This document shows positions 23,986 to 33,708 of a stretch of 64,000 nucleotides of DNA, in pieces. The translations under genes and the position numbers were made by a program. The DNA is taken from assembly GCA_036971615.1 (NCBI GenBank), contig JAYKKR010000012.1, forward strand, positions 1,116,001 to 1,180,000, given 5' to 3'. This DNA is from Amyloporia xantha (lineage: Eukaryota > Basidiomycota > Agaricomycetes > Polyporales > Adustoporiaceae). Numbering within the stretch: position 1 is the stretch's first letter; each line of letters starts with the position of its first letter. The notes beneath the pieces were generated by a model. It saw only the letters and a program-made list of their open reading frames with translations. It was not told the origin of the DNA and searched no databases.

Positions 23986-26410
23986 CTCCTCAACAAGCTC
24001 CTCGAGTCCGACGGTCCTGGCATACAATTTGCCGAGCACCTCATTTCGATATTGCTTATTTGTATGCTTATGATGTTCAGGCAATGGTGTCTCGATCCGC
24101 AGTGCATTCTTGAGTTGTTTTGAACGGAGTACAGTCAAACAACTGAGACAAAGAGGAGGCACACCGGAGGAACTTGAAGGAGAGTCGGAGTTGACACTGG
24201 CAGACTTTTGCATGAAGTCGAGAAAACACGTTGATGGCTATGATCGTTGCGCCAAGTGTGCTGATGACGCTGCTGCTGCTGGACCAATTCCTGCTTCATC
24301 ACATTGAGCGCATGATAATCCTTGTTGAACATCTCCTTCGCAACTGGGGTGACTGAGCGCGCACCGCCACCTTGCGCGCCTGTCCTATTCAGGTAACGGC
24401 CAATCCGACTGTCATGTTCTTTCGTTATACCTCCACAAGGCACCTGGACACCACTCACATTAATGCTACTACTCCGACCTCTTTCGGCTTCATTGCTGAA
24501 TTTTGCAGGTGGGCTTGATTTGACAGTTGCCGCCTTGTTGAACCATGTATGCAGTGTCGTTGATCGCAGCAGGCTTTGCCCTTTGGAGACAGCCGTGCTT
24601 TTGGACGTCTTGCCTTCAGCCTGAGACTGGCTGCGAGAGCAACCGCCCACATGGTTTTTCGCTTGTGCTTCGCTTCCGGGGCCCTCCTTGTGAGTGCTTG
24701 ACATGGTCGCAAGTCTCCTCGAATGCATCGCCGTGCAATTGGTTACATGGGCACTGAAACGATACGCTGCATAGGCTTGCTGGATGGTAACCCAATCTCC
24801 ACATACTGAATGGAAGACCCGCCATTTCTCCCCATACTCAATCCTAGCCGCATGGTCATGCGCCATGATCTCGTCCTTCGATCGTGCTAGGCGTCTCTCG
24901 TCGAATTGAAATGAACCGTCCATCATGGACGCCTTTAGTCTCTTGCTATTGATTGTTGACCGACAAATTCCCACAACTCCGAAGACAGGTTTGAGTGTAC
25001 GCGGAGCATTACTGGTATGATTCTGAGTTGGACTTGGACTCGCATTCAGGACAATATCATGGTTCGTTGTAATGCCAACATTACGATGGTGATCGCATGC
25101 GGTCTTGGTGGGAGGTGTGACTGATGGATTTGTTGGTAGTGTAATGACAGCGAGTGCACTCCGGGAGCACTGTGACTCTACGAGTGGACTGTCGGCGGCA
25201 TCCGACCTATGGCGTTTGATTTTGAAGTCAGCCGGCATAGACTCATTGGTGTTTGCTCGCTTGCGTGGCAGACATTTTGAGTCCTCCGATCGCCAACGGT
25301 CTCGCTCTTCAAATTTGGGAGATCAAGTGGGCGAATGTCTCCGGGAAGGGCTGTATTGTCTCCCTCTTCACCGGCCTGTTCTTTTGACTCCTGGAATAAT
25401 TGTAGGTTGAGATCCTGCGATACCCACAGCTCCTCAATTGAGGTTATACTAGGTTCGGAGGTGCTGACATGAGTAGCAGATACAATTCGCTCCTGCGCCA
25501 TCTAATTGTCTTAGGGTCAGTCATCGCAAAAACCCGCTCTATATTGCAGTGCTCACATGTTCATTGTGGGCTTCAACTAGGTTTAAGAAATATTGAATAC
25601 GGAGAAGGTTCCGTGTTGCATGAGTATAGAGGACGTCGCCTAGAACATCGTGAGCATCTGCATTGGATGCACAGATACCACATGATGTGATGTCCGACAG
25701 ATCCTGCCTGCCGTGAGGCATCGTATTGCCTCCCTCTTGAAATCGATGGCCGAATTCTCTCCTGAGTCACTCCTGGATATGCCGTAGGGTCTCAGTTGGC
25801 TTTGGGGCGGTACGCAAGTGGCCAAACGAGTCTCCTATTTAACACAAAATCTGCATAAGGATGACCAAATTAATAGGAGATATGGCATAAGAGTCTCACC
25901 GTACTGTATGAGTCTGGCCTGAAAGTCAATCTTGAAACCGATCCAATGGTTCTTATTTTCATGTGTAGTGGCGACAATCTTCTTCCGTCCGTTATTAACA
26001 ATCAATTGTTTGTAACGTTTTAGGAGAGGGCCAGCCTTGTCACCATATGCGTTGTTTCTATATGCCAGCTCGAGCGCATGTTGGAATGCGAGTGGTGCAA
26101 CAATAACCTCTTTCCGCAGCTCAGGATCGATGCGTACACGGGAATCAAGGTGCACCATGAGCATATTGATTAATTCATCATCCAGACATTCATTTGACAG
26201 GAGAGTTGCGAGTGTGTCGACCGATGATGAGTAGGAACTGAGTGCTCGCAATTCGGAGCCCCTTGCAAGAGAACCCAAGGCTTCTCGTGCTTTATCGGAT
26301 GCCTCAGTGAAGCCTTGGCCCCGTGTTTGAAGTGAGAGCCACCGCTCTGCTGCCTGCCATTTCGCCCGTTTCTTCACCACTACTGACATTTCCCTCCAGT
26401 ATGTCAATAT
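23872..26410 (-). pseudogene. Ulp1-like (C48) cysteine peptidase, transposon-associated, broken
   Basis: Exons reassemble into a large protein of the kind linked to Agaricomycete DNA transposons. Upstream: MTYWREMSVVVKKRAKWQ at about 26.4 kb, then the catalytic-His region HENKNHWIGFKIDFQARLIQ, and after an intron the Cys region ITSCGICASNADAH near 25.66 kb. A further exon joins at GTGAGC/TTAG (about 25.5 kb) to a tail with KWRVFHSVCGDWV plus FSAHVTNC, then RIGRYLNRTGAQGGGARS, HTWRNDHSHQRVFS and PPLCLSCLTVL. Two lesions are visible. The first is an in-frame TGA near 25765-25770, where Trp would fit before LRREFG. The second is a frameshift near 24210-24215, after which the frame continues as KSASVNSDSPSSSSGVPPLC. 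The 5' end before 26410 is missing or unresolved. It may once have processed SUMO-like substrates, or belonged to a KDZ-type or similar element (inference). Confidence 0.65.
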
Positions 26411-26858
26411 CTAGAGGGGCAACCATGAATCTTTATACCGCCAGTCTATTATTAGTAGGCCTGGCAAGATCACTACTTTCAAGCCGAACTCAAAACACCC
26501 GCCATGCTACAAAGATATCAACTTCTGGGTGCCAGATGGGAGCCTGCATGACAAAGACGTCTTCAATCTTGTAAGAGATGCAGTCTGCGACCTCGCCGAG
26601 GATGTCACAATGGTATGTCACTGCAAACTTGTTTCGCGCTCATGCCTCATATTTTATACCCTCAGATCGACAGCTTTGTTCATCCGAAGACCAGTCGATG
26701 CTATCGCATAAACTACAGGTCGATGGATAGGTGGATGCTATGTTTGAGTCTCGTAGCCAAGGAGTTGATACCATCGATGAGGACTATGCATACTCAGATG
26801 AGAAGCCGAGGCTACCACATGCAACGAAGTTAGACATTGGGATGGTTCGTCGTTCTCG

Positions 26859-27604
26859 ATGTATAACTATATGTTTCATATTGACCGTTCACCTCAGATC
26901 GATATATCAGGGGTGGATCCGTCGACGGCGCAGATTCCTACACCTCCAGGATCTGCTCCGCAGAACACAGGATCCAGCAGCGAGACACAGGGCAAGCTGC
27001 TCCTGGAGCAATTGATGTCAGAGTTAGCATCTCTTCCATAGTCCGACACAAGCCCTGTCGATATTCAGGTGCGACGCGATCAGTGGCCACACGTTATCTA
27101 CTGGGCATCATGCGATGTAGGCTTAGCCTCATTGTTTCGATGTCGTGGCGGTTTGACCCAACTTCGCTTGTTCATCGGCCATGATGAATACTGCACCGAA
27201 GTTCAGCTATCCAGAACCCCAATATCCTCCCCTCCCTTCCCCTTCTCTTGGATCGCAGCCAACCTACGTGCAATCTGGTCCTGAGATAACATCGCACTTT
27301 GATCCCAATGACGCTTTGGCCGCTGAAGATTCTTATCCTTCTCATGATACTACCAGAGAGACCCCTGATACGCTGAGTCCTCCTGCGTCTCAGCAAGGAG
27401 CTCCCTCACATGCACGCAAATCGCTCTTCGAATTTGTCTCGCCCTTCGACGCGTTGGCAAGCACGTCAGCTGGAGGGGCGAAGAAGAAGCCCCCTCCCGC
27501 TCAACAAAGCAATGCGCCAGGCACCTCCGAAGAGCTCAGCTGGCCCACTTTGTCCATTGACCCCAAACGCAAATCCGTCGAGAATCTGATGGAGCAGCTT
27601 GGCT
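26859..27604 (+). pseudogene. EDC4/Ge-1-like gene fragment
   Basis: Two blocks, 26859-27041 (HIDRSPQIDISGVDPSTAQ, LLLEQLMSELASL) and 27181-27604 (PKFSYPEPQYPPLP, SLFEFVSPFDALA, DPKRKSVENLMEQL), look like the Pro/Ser-rich segment of a basidiomycete mRNA-decapping scaffold protein. The assignment is from memory of family style and is tentative. The WD40 region expected next is absent. After MEQLG the frame stops and clathrin-like sequence begins within 100 bp, so this is a truncated piece in a mosaic and not a gene. Confidence 0.35.
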
Positions 27605-27699
27605 GAGGCGAAGGAGGAGATGCGCGAGGAGACGAAGGAGCGTGGGAGGGTTGGGGGGGTAATGGTCGAGATGCGCACATTTGCGCAGGATCCACCTAC

Positions 27700-28771
27700 G
27701 AGGATGTATCCTCATGTCGTTTCCCTGGACCGTGATGTAGAATACGCGATCAAGGTCAACAAGCCCGAGGTGTGGAGCAGGCTAGCAACGCAACTTGACG
27801 GTCCGCGAATCAAAGATGCCATTGGTATGTTCGCCTACCTCATCTGATCGCTCAGACCTGTGACATAAGTTCTTTTCTAGACTCTTACCTCAAGGCAGAA
27901 GACTTCGAGCTATTCTGAGATTATCGAGATCGCCGGTCGGGCAGGCAAGCACGACGACCTGGTCAGGTATCTCCAGATGGCTCGCAAGACCCTTCGCGAA
28001 CCGAAGATTGATACTGAGCTGGCCTATGTGTATGCGAAGACCGACCGTTTGCATGACATGGAGGACTTCTTGGCCATGACTAACGTCGCAGATATCCTTG
28101 AGGTCGGAGATAAATGTTTCGAAGATGAGCTCTACTAGGCCGCGAAGTTGCTTTTCACTAGCATTTCGAACTGGGCGCGACTTGCAACAACCCTCATCTA
28201 TCTGTGCGAGAACCAAGCTGCTGTCGAGAGCGCACAGAAAGCCGGGAACACACAGTACGTATTTCGTGAGAATGAAATCGCAAGATGTTCTATGATTGAT
28301 CGACATATGCAGGGTGTGGAAACAGGTACACCCAGCATGCTTGGAGAAGCGAGAGTTCCGTCTGGCACAGATTTGCGGTCTCAACATTGTCGTTCATGTC
28401 GTAGGCTAGTTTTCAACACTTGCGGTTTTGCGAGTTCATTCACCTCCATCGATTCTAGGAGGAGCCTCCTGCCCTTGTTCAGTTATACGAACGTCGGAGT
28501 CACTTCGACGAGATCTTGTCACTTCTGGAGGCTGCTCTGAGCTTGGAGCGCGCGCATGTGAGATCTTGGCCACTGCGAAATTACACTGGGATTGTCTGCT
28601 TACATATATTTCATCACAGATGGGTATCTTCGCTGAGCTTGCCATCTTATACAGCAAATACAAGCCCGAGAAGCATGAGCAATCAGAGTTCCATGAAGTC
28701 AAGACACAGCTGATATGAGATTTCTAGTCATGGAGCACTTGAAGCTATGTGTATCTAGGATTAACATTTCC
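27700..28771 (+). pseudogene. Clathrin heavy chain fragment, copy 1 (distal-leg region)
   Basis: Clathrin heavy chain forms the triskelion leg of coated vesicles. This piece covers the later leg repeats: VVSLDRDVEYAIKVNKPEVW, then [57 protein letters not shown] and LSLERAH, ending at VSRINIS. It is dead: two bases are missing at about 27902 compared with the second copy at 31785, TAG replaces the expected Gln codon at 28136-28138, and further frame changes occur. At about 28772 it joins directly to sequence from a much earlier part of the protein, a rearrangement junction. Introns are retained, so the copy is DNA-derived and not a processed pseudogene. Confidence 0.85.
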
Positions 28772-30044
28772 AAGTAATGCTCGAGACCTTGTACCACGAT
28801 CTTTTGATGGTAACCGATGTCTGTAGTTTCGCGGAGACAGGCCAGACGGACAAGATCCTACTCTACGCGAAGAAGGTCGGTTATATGCCAGACTTCGTTG
28901 GCCTTCTGCAGTACATTATGCGAGTTTGCCATGCAGCTGGCGAACGATGAGTCTGGTCCCTTAGTGGATGCTGAACGGGTATGTCGGGTCTGGATGAGGA
29001 GAGTGGAACTGAGTTGATGATCATATGCATATCAGGTGGTCGACATCTTCATGTCGCAGAACATGATTCAACAGGCGACGTCGTTCTTGTTGGACACTCT
29101 CAAGGACAACAAGCCAAAGCAGGATCACCTGCAGACACGTCTCTTGGAGATGAATCTTGTTCACGCCCCTCAGGTCGCTGATGCGATCCTAGGCAATGAG
29201 ATGTTCACTCATTACGACAGACCACGGATTGCAAACCTTTGCGAGAAGGCCCGTCTGTTACAGAGGGTATGTAACTACAAGAGGTCTTCAGTTTCCCCAG
29301 AAACTGACAGGTATCGGCGTGCAGGCATTAGAGCACTACGAGGACTTGGCGGATTTCAAGGAGTCATCGTGCACGCGAGTGCATTCCCGACAGAAGTAAG
29401 CTTGCTTTTTCAAGAAACTACCAAAGGCCATGATCGAATTACCGCAGTGGCTCGTAAACTACTTCAGTCGACTCACGACCGAGCAGTCCATGGCTTGCAT
29501 GGAGGAGATGCTTCGTGTCGACATGCGACAGAATCTCCAGGTCGTCATCCGGATTGCGACCAAGTACCCTAACATTCTGGGACGCGTGATGCTTATCGAG
29601 ATGTTCGAGGCGTTCAAGAGCTTCGAAGGTCTCTATTACTACCTCGGCTCCGTCGTCAACCTCAGCACCGACCCTGAGGTACACTTCAAGTATATCCAGG
29701 CGGCCACTCGCACCGGACAAATTCGTGAAGTCGAGCGTATTTTCCGAGAGAGTAACTATTACAACGAAAGTCAAGAACTTTCTTAAGGAAGGCAAGTTAG
29801 CCGACCAGCTCCCTCTCATCATCGTCTGCGATCGATTCGACTTTGTCCACGACCTCGTGCACCAGAATGGGCTTACGAACTTCATCGAGGTGTACGTCCA
29901 GCGCGTCAACTCCGTCAGGACGCCTCAGGTTATTGGTGGGTTGCTAGACGTTGACTGTGATGAGACCACCATCAAGTCGCTGTTGGCATCTGTTCCTGGT
30001 AACTTCCCTATCGATGAACTTGTTCACGAGGTCGAGACGAGGAA
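28772..30044 (+). pseudogene. Clathrin heavy chain fragment, middle-leg region
   Basis: Begins with MLETLYHDLLMVTDVCSF and runs colinearly: [119 protein letters not shown], and [16 protein letters not shown]. Breaks include frameshifts near 28945 and near 29760-29770. The clathrin reading stops at ETRN near 30044, where about 500 bp of unrelated sequence is inserted. The next clathrin residues ([12 protein letters not shown]) reappear at 30541. Confidence 0.88.
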
Positions 30045-30540
30045 CAGCCTGTATCAACCCATGCCAGCGCCCACGCGCCGCTGTCAGCTTTTGTTCCTCC
30101 TAGAACGCGCCGCGCTTCGCCGTAGTCTGGAAGTGCTTGCCATCGTGCCCGGGCTGGCTGCGTGTCTGAACGATCTGCATTACAATTAGCGTCAGATTAT
30201 ATCCACCTACAGAGATGGCGGGGCTACTCACAGAGCACGATGCCAGAATGCGGCTCGTACACACCAAGTGGCAGGTCGCCTTCATCCCACACTTTCCGCC
30301 GCTTGCCCTTCCGCCGCAAATCTCCGCCTTCCTCGCCCGCTCTCTTTCTATCTGCCGCACCCGCGTCCACGCCCTTCCTACCTAACAAAATACCTCCACA
30401 CGCGCTCTACGCCTCCCTTCTCAGCTTTGTCCACTCCCCGCTTGCGTCTGCCGTCCTCTGGGCCGCCACGAGCATCCAGTTCTCCTCGTTAAGCCCATCT
30501 CTATTCAGCATGGATCTACGAACAGCATTCAGCGGTCCAT
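30045..30540 (+). other. Unrelated insertion inside the clathrin pseudogene
   Basis: About 500 bp that interrupts clathrin coding sequence at ETRN/NRLK. It contains a coding-like stretch after an acceptor-type CTACAG at about 30213: MAGLLTEHDARMRLVHTKW, then PPLALPPQISAFLARSLS. I do not recognise it. No terminal repeats were seen, so it could be another captured gene fragment. Confidence 0.55.
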
Positions 30541-31463
30541 CGCTGTGAATAGGTTGAAGTTGATTCTCCCTTGGCTTGAAGCCGTGTTCAGCAAGGAAGT
30601 CAGGACCCTGCAGTCTACAATGCTCTGGGGAAGATCTACATTGACTCTAACAGCAATCCGGAGGCCTTCTTGAAGGAGAACAACGTAAGTAAATTGTGCA
30701 ATCTGTTTGAACTGCAATTGATGATGTCCTTCAGCTGTACGAGCCGTTCAACGGAAAATTCTGTGAGGCTCGGGATCCGTACTTGGCGTATATTGCGTAT
30801 GCAAAGGGACTGTGTGACGACAAACTCATTGCCATCACGAACGAGAACTCGATGTTCAAGCAACAGGCACGATACCTGGTCAAGCATCGCCAAGCAGAGC
30901 TTTGGGTACAAGTGCTCACATCCGATAATATGCACCGGCGGCAGCTCACCGACCAGGTAATGTCTACGTGTGTGATGTATGTGGAACGAATGCTAATTTT
31001 AACCTTCAGATTATCGCAACGGCTCCTCCTGAGTCGACTGACCCCGACGGCGCCTCAATTACTGTGAAAGCGTTCTTGCAAGCCGATCTGCCGGTTGAGT
31101 TGATCGAGCTCTTGGAGAAGCTGATCCTGGAGCCGTCGCCGTTCTCTGACAATCGCAACCTGCAGAACCTGATGATGTTGACTGCTATCCGTGCAGACAA
31201 GGGAAAGGTCGTTGGCTACATTGACAAGCTAAAGAATTACGATGTTGCAGAGATTGCCAAGATCGCTACCGACCACGCTTTGTACTACGAGGAGGCCTTC
31301 TTCATCTACAAGATATGCGAGCAACACGCGATGGCCATTAATGTTCTGGTTGAGCATGTCGTTTCCCTGGATCGTGGTGTAAAATACGCGATCAAGGTCA
31401 ACAAGCCCGAGGTGTGGAGCAGGCTAGCAAAGGCGCAACTTGACGGTCTGCAAATCAAAGGGG
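30541..31463 (+). pseudogene. Clathrin heavy chain fragment, continued
   Basis: Resumes at [12 protein letters not shown], then a frameshift before the QSTMLW reading. It continues with [88 protein letters not shown], and INVLVEHVVSLDRGVKYAIK, ending at LAKAQLDGLQIKGA. It overlaps copy 1 in content at VVSLDR...IK(D/G)A, which shows that this part is duplicated. Introns with GTAAGT or GTAATG donors are still recognisable. Confidence 0.88.
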
Positions 31464-31735
31464 CCTGAAGGTGATCACGTCGGCGGGGTCGGAGGAGAAG
31501 GTCGCCTTCATGAAGTCGATCGGGGCGGACGTCGTGTTCAACTGCAATACGCAGAAGACGCTGGACGTGCTAAAGAAGGAGGGCCCGATCAAAATGTGCG
31601 TGTGTGCGGTGCACGCTCTCTGCGCTGTGCTGACCTCCCTTCTCCGCGCAGCTTCTGGGACAACGTCGGCAGGGAGACGTTCGAAGCGGCGATCGAGGCG
31701 TCAGCCGTCGGGGCGCGGTTCATCGAGTGCGGCTC
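31464..31735 (+). pseudogene. Medium-chain dehydrogenase/reductase fragment with its intron
   Basis: Embedded between two pieces of clathrin. Reads GLKVITSAGSEEKVAFMKSI, GADVVFN, TLDVLKKEGPIK, then an intron (GTGCGT...CGCAG, about 31595-31652), then FWDNVGRETFEAAIEASAVG and ARFIECG. This is the cofactor-binding half of a PTGR/ene-reductase-like NADP-dependent oxidoreductase. The cofactor-domain series is typical, although FWDNVGR replaces the more usual YWDNVGG. Retention of the intron shows DNA-level capture. The catalytic N-terminal domain is missing, so no enzyme is made. Confidence 0.82.
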
Positions 31736-32960
31736 AGACCTATGATATAAGTTCTTTTCTAGACTCTTACATCAAGGCAGAAGACCCTTCGAGCTATTCT
31801 GAGGTTATCGAGATCGCCGGTCGGGCAGGCAAGCACGACGACCTGGTCAGGTAACTCCAGATGGCTCGCAAGACCCTTCGCGAACCGAAGATTGATACTG
31901 AGCTGGCCTATGTGTATGCGAAGACCGACCGTTTGCATGACAGAGGACTTCTTGGGAGAAGGCGCACCTTTGGCCAGAACTCATATTCTTGTACATCAAA
32001 TATGGTGAATTCGTGAGTTTGGAGGACCTTCATTTCTTCGATTAATACTCATTGTGTCATAGGACAATGCGGCTCTGGCTATGATTGAACATTTGGCGGA
32101 TGCTTGGGAGCACAACCAGTCCAAGGATGTAATCGTCCGGGTTGCCAATATCGAGATGTGCGCCTCATACTTGTCTTGGGATTTTATCGTACCGGCGGTC
32201 TACTGCATTACAGCTACTACAAGGCGCTAACCTTCTACCTCCAAGAACAACCTACACTGCTCACAGATCTGCTCAGCGTCTTAATCCCGCGAATCGACCA
32301 CGGTCGCGTGGTGAGGATGTCCCGACAAATCGGTCACATCACGCTCATCCGTTCTTGTGACCTCATCGCTGTGCAACACGTCAGTGTGCTGAATGTAGCT
32401 CCTTGTGTTACAGGGCTGACAAAACGTCCAGCTCAACATCGAAGCCGTCAATGATGCTTATAATGATCTCCTCATCGAAGAGGAGGATTATAAGACGTTA
32501 CGCGACTCGATTGACAGTTTCGATGATTTGAAATTTCAACAACGTTGAGCTGGCGTGACAGTGAGAAAAGTATGAGCTGTTGGAATTCCGACGAATCGCG
32601 GCCCATCTTTACAAGGTATCTACCTATAGTCAACTACTGCGTCGGTATACTGACCACTCTTGCGGCAGACAAATTCGCGTTGGGAGGAGTCAATAGCAAT
32701 GTCGAAGCGGGAAAAGCTATACCAGGATGCTATCATCACAGCAGCAACATCAGCCGCAACAGAGGTTGCGGAAGAGCTCCTTTCATATTGAGTCGTCGAC
32801 ATTGGAAACAAGGGATATTTGCGGCTATGCTCTACACGTCCTTCGACCTACTCCGATCGGATGTCGTGGAGGAGCTTTCATGGAAGCACGGTTTGAACGA
32901 CTTTTACTTGTCCAGATCTCGCGAACGATGGTGGAGAAAGTGAGTACCGTTCGGCTTCGC
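31736..32960 (+). pseudogene. Clathrin heavy chain fragment, copy 2 and proximal continuation
   Basis: Starts with the second copy of the segment at 27871-28060 (SYIKAEDPSSYSEVIEIAGR, about 97% alike by eye). It jumps at DFL to EKAHLWPELIF-type sequence near 31955, missing exactly the stretch that copy 1 carries onward. It then continues with NAALAMIEHLADAWEHNQSK, ALTFYLQEQPTLLTDLLSVL, NDLLIEEEDYKTLRDSID, YELLEFRRIAAHLYK and FAAMLYTSFDLLRSDVVEEL to HGLNDFY. A TGA in the ELLSY region and several frameshifts are present. The N-terminal propeller is absent from the window. Confidence 0.87.
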
Positions 32961-33129
32961 GTCAATGGACTCACTGACATTGACTTCACCTGTACGTATA
33001 GATTCAGATCCGCTAACTTACCACTGCATTCTGTGGGATTCTTGCAACGATACAGCCGCAATGCTCGATATCACGAGTCCGAGCACGGACAAGTGATCCC
33101 CGTCTGGATTGGTATTTCGAATCAGTGGT

Positions 33130-33570
33130 CCAGATGCGGTGAGACAACCGCGTCGCATGGGCTGGTTACTCAATTTCGGACCTGTCGGACATGGCCAGCT
33201 CTGGAAGGTTCATAGGAGTTTACAACGGCATTATCTATGAGCTTACTGACTACATCAGCAACAGCCCTTCCGCTCTGCCGCCCACTAGCGAGATCCTTCC
33301 CTTGGACACCGACACTCAGTTCATGGATCAGCGTGTGGTTGGCAAGGGTTCCCAGTGCAGGAGGAGTAAAACGAACGAGCATTGATGACTCGGAGGACGC
33401 GGAGGACGCAAAGATTTGCGCTGTGAAGGAGACGATGAACTTTCTCGAGAGCCGTGGATCCCTCGGTGTGCCTGCGAAGTGGCGCAACTGGCAGCCGATG
33501 ACGGCGAGCATGCCTCAATGGAGTCAAGCTCTTATGGTTCTGCCTAGCCATAATTTCAGGGCTTGAGCCT
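33130..33570 (+). pseudogene. Further gene debris, one piece P450-like
   Basis: A short frame near 33140-33225 reads RMGWLLNFGPVGHGQLWKVH, like the helix-C region (WRxHR) of fungal cytochrome P450s. It is followed by GVYNGIIYELTDYISNSP and QFMDQRVV in another frame, and later KETMNFLESRGSLGVPAKW. None of these is long enough to assign firmly. They look like further short captured pieces between clathrin and Plavaka sequence. Confidence 0.3.
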
Positions 33571-33708
33571 CGTGCTAGTATTGTTCCCTGGCACACTTCA
33601 GCTTTTCAAGATGACCGTGTTCAATTTATAATTTATCTATTCGTTTTCAGCTGTTTTGTTATCTTCCTTCCATCGTTACAAGTACTGATTGTTGTTTGTC
33701 CTTGACAG

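Noticed and set aside
24135..25238. 367-codon minus frame as an independent gene
   Set aside because: It joins by canonical introns to the upstream Ulp1-like exons and is the tail of that broken gene.
33190..33385. Chitin-synthase-like reading of GVYNGIIYELTDYISNSP
   Set aside because: Similarity to the YDLTDY stretch of chitin synthases is too short and lacks any neighbouring catalytic motif.
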